From: an uncultured Hymenobacter sp.
GTDB lineage: Bacteria; Bacteroidota; Bacteroidia; Cytophagales; Hymenobacteraceae
Length of the DNA stretch: 12,006 bases
Direction of reading: 5' to 3'
NCBI GenBank assembly: GCA_937871705.1
Contig: CALMOO010000202.1
Coordinates: forward strand, 1-12,006
Shown piece by piece: positions 7,523 through 12,006 of this stretch; the stretch's first letter is position 1; each line of letters opens with the position of its first letter. A program made the position numbers and the translations under genes. Below the pieces are notes generated by a model. It had not been told where the DNA came from. It was given only the letters and a program-made list of their open reading frames with translations, and ran no database searches.

Positions 7523-8248
7523 CTAACCCACATCCCGCGGTATGCCGCCCCGGTACTGGAACGGGGCCCACGCCGAAGGGGCTTCGAGCTCCAGAGGGGC
7601 CAGCGCGGCGGGCGGCAGGTCGAGTTCCGCTAGCAAGGCCAGCTCGTGGGCCGAGGTGAGCAGCCAGAGCTGGCCAGGTTCTATTTCCCAGAGCAAGCAC
7701 CGGTGGGTGGGTTGCCAATAGAGCACGTGGCCGAAGTAGGCCAGCTGCACACACTTCTGAGGCGTAGCCCAGAGCGGACTGGCTTGCCAGCACCGCGGGG
7801 CAGGCAGCGTCAGCAACGAGGCGGGCAACCAGCTCAGCGGATCTGCCGCCGTCTCGGCCCCGAGTTGCGGCTGGACGCGCGCTTGCTTAAAGGCGGCGGC
7901 GACACGTTCCCCAAAGCGCTCGATGAGCTTGCCGAGCACGGTGCCCACCGCCGTCGCCGTAACGGTCTGGCCCCAACTCAGCGGGCGAACGGGGCTGGGC
8001 GCGAGCTCGGCCCTCGCTTCGGAGGGCCCGCTGGCGGGAAGCGCCGAGCTGGCGGCTGGTGCTGCCAGGGATGCCTTAGCGACCTTGGCCTGCTTCGCGG
8101 CCGCCTGGGCGCGCCGAGCGGCGCGAAAGGCTTGGGTTTTGCAGGAGTCGCAGCAGTAGAGGCGGCGCAGGTCACTCGTCTGAAAGCTGCTCGGGCAGGG
8201 CGCGTAGGCACAAGAGCGCGTGAGAGCGGAACGTAGATTAAGGGGCAT
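7523..8248 (-). CDS. Hypothetical protein with N-terminal zinc-ribbon-like Cys motif
   Basis: The chosen start (ATG, complement 8246-8248) gives 241 residues beginning MPLNLRSALTRSC. A longer frame to 8314 is rejected because it would translate through the 45-bp inverted repeat. The N-terminus has C13, C18, C32/C33 and C36 in CAYAPC and YCCDSCK, followed by a basic stretch (FRAARRAQ). This resembles the small zinc-binding modules with a YCSxxC-type ending seen in many phage and plasmid proteins. Residues about 44-95 are an Ala/Pro-rich linker. A helix follows (VGTVLGKLIERFGERVAAAF), amphipathic rather than clearly membrane-spanning. The C-terminal part has several Trp-rich strands (YFGHVLYW, QLWLLTSAHELALL). 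I do not recognise the family and assign no function. DNA or RNA binding by the Cys module is inference. Confidence 0.7.
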   Translation of the reverse strand: MPLNLRSALTRSCAYAPCPSSFQTSDLRRLYCCDSCKTQAFRAARRAQAAAKQAKVAKASLAAPAASSALPASGPSEARAELAPSPVRPLSWGQTVTATAVGTVLGKLIERFGERVAAAFKQARVQPQLGAETAADPLSWLPASLLTLPAPRCWQASPLWATPQKCVQLAYFGHVLYWQPTHRCLLWEIEPGQLWLLTSAHELALLAELDLPPAALAPLELEAPSAWAPFQYRGGIPRDVG

Positions 8249-8263
8249 AAAGCAGGCAACAAC

Positions 8264-8308
8264 GCTAGAATCTCGGTAAACATACTGCTTGTTTACCGAG
8301 ATTCTAGC
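8264..8308. promoter_or_regulatory. 45-bp inverted repeat upstream of the zinc-ribbon-like gene
   Basis: Perfect 19-base arms, GCTAGAATCTCGGTAAACA (8264-8282) and its complement (8290-8308), surround a 7-base centre. The repeat lies 15 bp before the ATG of the minus-strand gene. On that strand the centre and right arm read TATGTTTA, one base from the Bacteroidota -7 element TAnnTTTG. It is a candidate operator over the promoter, or a leader hairpin. Its GTAAAC/GTTTAC core also occurs in the palindrome at 5374-5411. Confidence 0.65.
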
Positions 8309-8640
8309 TGTCACCAGGTTTTACTTGAGGAGCTACTCCCTCCCCTTGGTAGTTCATAGCTTCGTGGTCGAGGGTACCGCTAGGCGACTGCCTGCACGAG
8401 TGTCCCGCACTAGCCCCACGTAGTGGCTGCCGTACTTTCGTTTGGTGGGCAGGATGGCAGTACTGCTAGCTGCTCATCCTTCTACGCTGTTGCTAGGGTA
8501 CTAGGGAGTAAAACCCAGGTGCTCCTTTTCACCCCTTGCTCTCGCCTACTTAGGCTGCAGGGAACTTGCCAGCACTAGGCAGCGGCCAGTAGCCTGTTCA
8601 TTTCCCCAACGCCCACCGTTGCTCACCCCTTGCCGTTTCC
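8309..8640. other. Gene-free spacer before the NUDIX gene
   Basis: About 330 bases without a supportable gene on either strand. No perfect promoter element was found; TAGCTTCG and TACTTTCG each miss TAnnTTTG by one base and lack a well-spaced TTG. No long repeat is seen apart from the inverted repeat ending at 8308. Confidence 0.4.
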
Positions 8641-9282
8641 ATGACAACCCCTCCCCCTGATTGGTTAGGCATTGCCCAACGCCTGCAGGCCCTAGCCCAA
8701 GCGGGCCTGGCCTACGCCCCCAACGCCTTTGATGCCGAACGCTACACCGAAGTGCACGCCTTAAGCCTGCAGTTACTGGCGGGCCTAACGGGCGAGCCGG
8801 TGGCGCAGCTCCAGACGCTGTTTGCAGGCGAGACGGGGTACCCCACCCCCAAAGTAGACATCCGGGCCGTGCTGTTCCGGGGCTGCGACGAGATCCTGCT
8901 CGTGCAAGAAAAGCTGGACGAAAACCGGTGGTCGCTGCCCGGGGGCTGGGCCGACATCGGCTACACCCCCTTTGAGGTGGCCGTCAAAGAAGTGCGGGAG
9001 GAAACGGGCCTCGACACGGAGGCGGTGCGCTTGCTGGCCTTGCTGGACAAGAAACATCATGCCCACCCACCCCAGCCTTGGTACATCTACAAAGCGTTTG
9101 TGCGCTGCCGCGTAGTAGGCGGCACGTTGCAGGACGACACGTCGGAAACGGCGGGGGTGCGCTGGGTACCCCGCCGGGAATTGCCCACACTGGCCTTGTC
9201 GACGGACCGCGTAACGCTGGCCCAGTTAGAACGCCTTTTTGCCTTTGCGCACGAGCCCGACCTGCCCACCTGGTGTGATTAA
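8641..9282 (+). CDS. NUDIX hydrolase with N-terminal NUDIX_N domain
   Basis: This 213-residue protein begins with the helical NUDIX_N module (about 8-60: WLGIAQRLQALAQAGLAY and FDAERYTEVHAL), typical of a group that hydrolyses nucleoside diphosphate derivatives such as ADP-ribose. The Nudix domain starts near KVDIRAVLF (71) and has LVQEKLDENRWSLPGGW. The Nudix box is GWADIGYTPFEVAVKEVREE followed by TGL. Compared with the consensus GX5EX7REUXEEXGU, the first Glu is Tyr and the Arg is Lys, while the metal-binding EExG core is kept. Changes like these occur in Nudix subfamilies, so loss of activity is not implied. The ATG start has no Shine-Dalgarno sequence. The gene stands alone between minus-strand neighbours. 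The substrate cannot be read from the sequence. Confidence 0.93.
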   Translation: MTTPPPDWLGIAQRLQALAQAGLAYAPNAFDAERYTEVHALSLQLLAGLTGEPVAQLQTLFAGETGYPTPKVDIRAVLFRGCDEILLVQEKLDENRWSLPGGWADIGYTPFEVAVKEVREETGLDTEAVRLLALLDKKHHAHPPQPWYIYKAFVRCRVVGGTLQDDTSETAGVRWVPRRELPTLALSTDRVTLAQLERLFAFAHEPDLPTWCD

Positions 9283-9517
9283 CGCGGTCCTGCAAAGCGC
9301 GGGAGACTTGTCACATTACTTAATCCGTCGTGGCTGTTGCAGAACTCTCCGGGTAGCTCGGAAGCAGGCTGTCTTACTAATAGGGCGCTTGAAAGCCTCG
9401 AGTTAAGGTGGGGTTGGCCTATTTTGGCCGACTGAGGCGTCACTGAGTACCCGGTCCAGAGTTCTGCAACAGCCACCGTCGTTTGCAACACGTAAAAAAG
9501 CTCATCTCTGCCATCTT
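9283..9517. other. Intergenic region with MITE-like insertion
   Basis: The spacer between the NUDIX gene and the convergent small minus-strand gene is mostly taken up by the MITE-like element at 9331-9475. No coding sequence is supported. Confidence 0.5.
9331..9475. mobile_element. MITE-like element with 18-19 bp terminal inverted repeats
   Basis: TGGCTGTTGCAGAACTCT at 9331-9348 is exactly mirrored at 9458-9475. The similarity continues inward imperfectly (CCGGGTA against TACCCGG with a 3-base offset). CCGTCG stands directly outside both ends (9325-9330 and 9476-9481). Alternatively the repeats are 19 bp with a 4-bp CGTC duplication; the bases do not decide. The 145-base body has no transposase gene, only an imperfect internal hairpin around GGCC (about 9414-9434). 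This is the structure of a non-autonomous element moved by a related IS elsewhere, or an IS deleted internally. The TIR start GGCTGTTGCA resembles ends of several IS groups, so no family is assigned. Confidence 0.8.
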
Positions 9518-9967
9518 CTACCACAATTTCCACCAGGGTTTCTCTGTGGCTGTATTCGGCTTGTCAATTTCTTCCATTGGCCTCAATTCGCCGTTTTCAG
9601 GAAGTAGTATAGGGCCCTCAAAACTAGGGTCCCAAAAGCCAACTTGATGCTTCTGCGCTAACCGATGAGCTGTCTCGTTTGCTTCCCCTGTCAAGGACCA
9701 GCTAAAGGCGGCATAGATAACCACGCGGCCAATACTATAGTCTGTTTCGTAAGCACTTGTATGGTCATCGGTCGCGTTAGGACCATTCATATTCGGAAAT
9801 GTCTGCTCCATTTCTTGTAACCAGGACTGAAGCGCAGAAGTGGCTATAGACGGGTCATTGTAGGTGTGCTCCTCTGCCCATTCCGTTTGAGTATCATACC
9901 AAACCATAAACTCAGGCTTCGTTTTGGGAGCAGCCTCTGGGCTGAAAACCATTAAATCGTAACTCAT
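9518..9967 (-). CDS. Small uncharacterised protein (MSYDLMVF type)
   Basis: The chosen ATG gives 149 residues beginning MSYDLMVFSPEAAPKTKPEF. A longer frame to 10030 exists, but its ATG lies within a perfect TAnnTTTG promoter element, so the transcript should begin inside that extension. The protein is acidic and soluble, without signal peptide or membrane segments. It has WYDTQTEWAEEHTYNDP (about 23-39), a helical SALQSWLQEMEQTFP segment, IGRVVIYAAFSWS and a C-terminal WKLW. I recall similar short bacterial proteins opening with SYDLMVF, but know of no established function. The gene is alone on its strand, with a hairpin terminator of the preceding minus-strand cluster upstream. Confidence 0.8.
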   Translation of the reverse strand: MSYDLMVFSPEAAPKTKPEFMVWYDTQTEWAEEHTYNDPSIATSALQSWLQEMEQTFPNMNGPNATDDHTSAYETDYSIGRVVIYAAFSWSLTGEANETAHRLAQKHQVGFWDPSFEGPILLPENGELRPMEEIDKPNTATEKPWWKLW

Positions 9968-10023
9968 ACGAGCAATGCTTATGGCAACAAAGTACCAAAC
10001 TGGACACGGTAGCCGAGCAGCTT

Positions 10024-10031
10024 CAAACATA
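10024..10031 (-). promoter_or_regulatory. Bacteroidota -7 element (TATGTTTG) of the MSYDLMVF gene
   Basis: On the minus strand TATGTTTG matches the TAnnTTTG consensus exactly, about 57 bases before the ATG at 9967. No good TTG is seen at the -33 spacing, so the call rests on the -7 box alone. Expected transcription start is near 10017. Confidence 0.5.
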
Positions 10032-10071
10032 CCACTTTTCCGAGGTGTGTCCAGTAACTAACATTATGTAA

Positions 10072-10131
10072 TTGAATAAAAGCAAGGAAATAGGCTCGTG
10101 TCAGACTAGCTGTTTCCTTGCTTTTATTCAA
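10072..10131. repeat. 60-bp inverted repeat with perfect 19-base arms
   Basis: TTGAATAAAAGCAAGGAAA (10072-10090) is exactly mirrored at 10113-10131 around a 22-base centre. It lies between the terminator of the redox cluster and the promoter of the MSYDLMVF gene. No T-run follows on either strand, so it is either a second, atypical terminator or the relic of a small element. Confidence 0.85.
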
Positions 10132-10194
10132 AAAGTACTAGGACAGGCCGGTTCATTGGCCATGCAGGCTTCTCAAGCTCTTAAGAAGGAAAAA

Positions 10195-10220
10195 GCCCCG
10201 CTGGAAAATCCGAGCGGGGC
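10195..10220 (-). terminator. Rho-independent terminator of the redox cluster
   Basis: GCCCCGCT and AGCGGGGC pair perfectly around a 10-base loop. On the minus strand the hairpin is followed directly by TTTTT (10190-10194), 61 bases after the stop of the NAD(P)-binding protein gene. Confidence 0.88.
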
Positions 10221-10281
10221 CCTTGCCCTATTCCTGTTGTCCGCTAGGCGGGTGCGCAGTAAAGGTTGCGCGCATGACGCA

Positions 10282-10905
10282 TCACTTGAAATTGACCAGG
10301 TCCTTAAATATCAAGTGCCCCCAACTGTTGCCGTGCGCCTGCACCAGCAGCCCACCGGCCGCAAGCCCCCCGAGCTGGACGGGTGAAAAACCGAGCTGTT
10401 CCGCTAGCGCCCCAATCTGCGCCGCGGCCTCGTCCTCGTCGCTTGCCAGAAACACCACTCGCCGGCCACCCTGTACGGCCGGGTCCTGGCCCAGGATGGC
10501 CGCGCCCAAATGGTTGAACCCCTTCACCACTTTGCCCCCCGTGAAGGCCTGCGCCACGACTTTGGCGGAAGGCTGGCCGCCTAGTTTCTCCAGGGGTACG
10601 CCGTAGGCATTGGTTACATCGACGATGGTCTTGCCCTGCCAGGTAGGCAGCGCCTGGGCGACCGCCGGGTGCGCCTCAAAACGCACTGCTAAAAACAGGA
10701 CATCCGCCTTGACAGCTTCCGCCAGGGTGGTGGGCATAATCTCGGGGCCGATGGCGGCCGCAGCGGCGGCAAAGCTTGCTGGGTCGCGCGTGGTGGCCAC
10801 GGCTACGTTGATGCCGTTGCGGGCAAATGCCTTAGCCAGGGCCTGGCCGATAGGGCCGAAGCCGATAATGGCGTAGCGTGCGGCGCTATTTTCTACCTTG
10901 CTCAT
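10282..10905 (-). CDS. NAD(P)-binding oxidoreductase, F420-dependent NADP reductase-like
   Basis: This 207-residue protein has an N-terminal Rossmann fold with GFGPIG at 15-20 and ATTRDP at 37-42, where T39/R40 suggest binding of the NADPH 2'-phosphate. It continues with DVLFLAVRFEAHPAVAQAL, TIVDVTNAYG, KVVKGFNHLGA and a C-terminal AHGNSWGHLIFKDL. This is the family of NADP oxidoreductases named after archaeal F420-dependent enzymes. Bacteroidota are not known to make F420, so the natural electron partner here is likely something else, for example a flavin; that is inference. The start shares AAGATGAGCAAG with the upstream SDR gene. It follows the SDR by 76 bp on the same strand with no clear terminator between, and a terminator lies downstream, so the two likely form one transcript. 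Confidence 0.87.
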   Translation of the reverse strand: MSKVENSAARYAIIGFGPIGQALAKAFARNGINVAVATTRDPASFAAAAAAIGPEIMPTTLAEAVKADVLFLAVRFEAHPAVAQALPTWQGKTIVDVTNAYGVPLEKLGGQPSAKVVAQAFTGGKVVKGFNHLGAAILGQDPAVQGGRRVVFLASDEDEAAAQIGALAEQLGFSPVQLGGLAAGGLLVQAHGNSWGHLIFKDLVNFK

Positions 10906-10981
10906 CTTAAAAAGTAGGTTACTGGTTTGCTGGTACGAGGTATGTGCTTGGCAGAAAATACCTTATTCACCGTGGGAGAAA

Positions 10982-11734
10982 TTATTTAGCTAAATAGGTC
11001 ATGCCACCGTCCACGAGCAACTCAGCCCCCAGCATAAACGACGAATCATCCGAAGCCAGGAAAACCGCCGTTTTACCAATGTCCGATGGTTGCCCGATTC
11101 GGCCTATCGGCATTTCTGCGGCGAAGTGTGTTTTCAGACCTTCTAGTTGTTCGGCAGGAACAAACTTGTCAAAGGCGGGGGTGTCCGTGGTGCCCGGCGT
11201 GATGACATTGGCCCGAATTTTTCGGCCTAGCAGGTCGCTGGAAAAGCCTTTGGCAAAAAAGATGACTGCCGCTTTGGCCGCCCCGTAAAGCGTAAAATTC
11301 GGATACGCCCGATGAGCGGCATTGGACCCGACAAGAATAATAGAGGCCCCCTCATTCAGGTAGGGCAGCGCGTGATGAACCGTGAAGTAGACGCTTTTTA
11401 GGTTCAAATCAATGGTTTTGTCAAAGTCGGCTTCGCCCAGCGTTTCCACCGTTCCGACCGCTCCTCCGCCTGCATTGGCGACCAGCACGTCGATTTTACC
11501 AAATTTCTCGGCCGTTTCTTTGAACACTCTTTCCAGGTCGGCCAGGTTGGTCACGTCGGCATTGAGGGCGATGAAATCAGCGCCGAGCTGCGCCACGGAA
11601 CTGGCTAGCGTCTCCGGATTTCGGCCAACGATAACGCCTTTGGCCCCCTCGTTTTTAAATGCCTGGGCAATACCGAACCCGATACCGCTATTGCCGCCCG
11701 TAATTACGGCTACTTTGTTTTGGAGCTTGCTCAT
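10982..11734 (-). CDS. Short-chain dehydrogenase/reductase (SDR)
   Basis: This classical SDR of 250 residues has the coenzyme motif TGGNSGIG (12-19), NAD-type loop D60-V61, NAG at 87-89, and a catalytic set of N111, S137 (VGSNAA), Y150 and K154 (YGAAK). The C-terminal motif LLVDGGMTY is typical. It would oxidise or reduce an alcohol/carbonyl group with NAD(P)H; the substrate cannot be read. The frame can be extended four codons to a TTG at 11746, but the ATG at 11734 is preferred and gives the usual MSKLQNKVAVITGG opening. A good promoter lies 30-60 bases upstream. The gene is divergent from an HxlR-type regulator, a common arrangement in which the regulator controls a neighbouring oxidoreductase in response to electrophiles or oxidants. 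The F420-reductase-like gene follows. Confidence 0.94.
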   Translation of the reverse strand: MSKLQNKVAVITGGNSGIGFGIAQAFKNEGAKGVIVGRNPETLASSVAQLGADFIALNADVTNLADLERVFKETAEKFGKIDVLVANAGGGAVGTVETLGEADFDKTIDLNLKSVYFTVHHALPYLNEGASIILVGSNAAHRAYPNFTLYGAAKAAVIFFAKGFSSDLLGRKIRANVITPGTTDTPAFDKFVPAEQLEGLKTHFAAEMPIGRIGQPSDIGKTAVFLASDDSSFMLGAELLVDGGMTYLAK

Positions 11735-11762
11735 CTTTTGATTCAATTGAAAAATGGAGCTG

Positions 11763-11794
11763 CAAAGCTAGGATGACAAGGTTACCCGTAGCAA
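11763..11794 (-). promoter_or_regulatory. Bacteroidota-type promoter of the SDR operon
   Basis: On the minus strand TTG (11792-11794) and TAGCTTTG (11763-11770) are 21 bases apart and match the Bacteroidota -33/-7 pattern (TTG and TAnnTTTG). The expected transcript start is about 20-25 bases before the SDR ATG. Confidence 0.75.
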
Positions 11795-11850
11795 CTTTGT
11801 AACAAAAAGTAACAGTAACCACGGGGTAACCTCGTAACCCCACCGTAACC
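11780..11850. promoter_or_regulatory. Array of GTAAC(C) repeats, candidate HxlR operator
   Basis: Six GTAAC copies lie on the plus strand at 11799, 11809, 11815, 11826, 11834 and 11845, four of them extended to GTAACC. One inverted copy GGTTAC is at 11780. The copies form three pairs spaced 10, 11 and 11 bases, about one helical turn. The inverted copy and the one at 11826 form an imperfect palindrome (GGTTACCCGT against ACGGGGTAACC). The array covers the SDR -33 box and the start region of the divergent regulator. Confidence 0.6.
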
Positions 11851-11859
11851 ACCTCCCTC

Positions 11860-12006
11860 ATGCAGTGCACTCGCAATCAGACCCCAGAACACCAACGGGC
11901 CATGCGCGCCGTCCAAGATTCGATGGACATTCTCAATGGTAAGTGGAAGATTCCCATTATCTCGTCCATGTGCTACTACACCGAGCGGCGCTTCTCGGAC
12001 CTGTTG
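11860..12006 (+). CDS. HxlR-family transcriptional regulator (partial)
   Basis: The gene runs off the right edge; 49 codons are visible from the ATG at 11860. The sequence MQCTRNQTPEHQRAMRAV, then DILNGKWKIPIISSM, then TERRFSDLL matches the start of the HxlR winged-helix domain, whose hallmark is DxLxGKWxxxII followed by RFxEL. The Cys at residue 3 is near the N-terminal Cys used for redox sensing in several members (YodB, QorR), but its role here is inference. Divergence from an SDR and the shared GTAAC-rich spacer suggest it represses or activates the SDR operon and possibly itself. Confidence 0.9.
   Translation, partial: MQCTRNQTPEHQRAMRAVQDSMDILNGKWKIPIISSMCYYTERRFSDLL

Noticed and set aside
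7646..8236. 196-codon plus-strand open frame opposite the Cys-motif gene
   Set aside because: It is Arg/Gly-rich without motifs and mirrors the minus gene, which has an ordered Cys motif and a sensible start. Neither is proven, but the minus frame is favoured.
8249..8314. Longer N-terminus for the Cys-motif protein
   Set aside because: The extra 22 codons are read through the inverted repeat and resemble no domain; the start at 8248 follows it.
8984..9295. Antisense frame over the NUDIX gene
   Set aside because: The NUDIX domain on the plus strand is unmistakable; the antisense product is low-complexity Pro/Arg.
9968..10030. Longer N-terminus (MFEAARLPC) for the MSYDLMVF protein
   Set aside because: Its ATG is part of the TATGTTTG promoter element, so it should not be on the transcript.
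10000..10054. CTGGACAC and GTGTCCAG as ends of a tiny element
   Set aside because: Only 8 bases match, with no target duplication; chance is a sufficient explanation.
1..12006. CRISPR array, tRNA, rRNA or retron
   Set aside because: No regularly spaced repeats, no cloverleaf-like sequence with CCA context, and no reverse transcriptase were seen on either strand.

Overview
The window looks like an accessory region from a Bacteroidota chromosome or plasmid, most likely a Hymenobacter-type Cytophagales. The evidence is two perfect TAnnTTTG promoter elements, almost no Shine-Dalgarno sequences, GC-rich housekeeping-like genes on the right, and the style of the YhcG, NUDIX and recombinase proteins. 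The genus is an inference. No rRNA, tRNA or CRISPR array was seen.

Left part (1-4469, minus strand): a visibly less GC-rich block. It is dominated by one 1421-residue protein with an N-terminal PD-(D/E)XK-like nuclease, a central STAND/AAA-type P-loop NTPase and a helical C-terminal region of about 800 residues. This is the layout of Avs-like antiviral NTPases. A second gene follows 42 bp behind it on the same strand and runs off the left edge. This pair is the best candidate for an undescribed defence system here.

Middle (4650-7314): two serine-recombinase copies stand head to head. The minus copy is a pseudogene whose decay can be read base by base: a 23-bp tandem duplication, two small indels and two stops in the tail. 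The plus copy is intact apart from a non-ATG start, and a YhcG/DUF1016 nuclease gene follows it in an apparent operon. A perfect 38-bp palindrome, bracketed by short direct repeats, lies between the two recombinase copies. Another perfect palindrome lies inside the DUF1016 coding sequence and a third just after it.

Right of that (7523-10131): an unrecognised zinc-ribbon-like protein (minus) with a 45-bp inverted repeat before its start, a NUDIX hydrolase (plus), a MITE-like element of about 145 bp with a target-site duplication, and a small uncharacterised protein of the MSYDLMVF type (minus) with its own promoter.

Right end (10195-12006): a redox cluster. An HxlR-type regulator (plus, cut by the edge) is divergent from an SDR oxidoreductase and an F420-reductase-like NAD(P)-binding protein (both minus, ending at a clear hairpin terminator). 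The intergenic region carries a Bacteroidota promoter and an array of phased GTAAC repeats, probably the regulator's operator.
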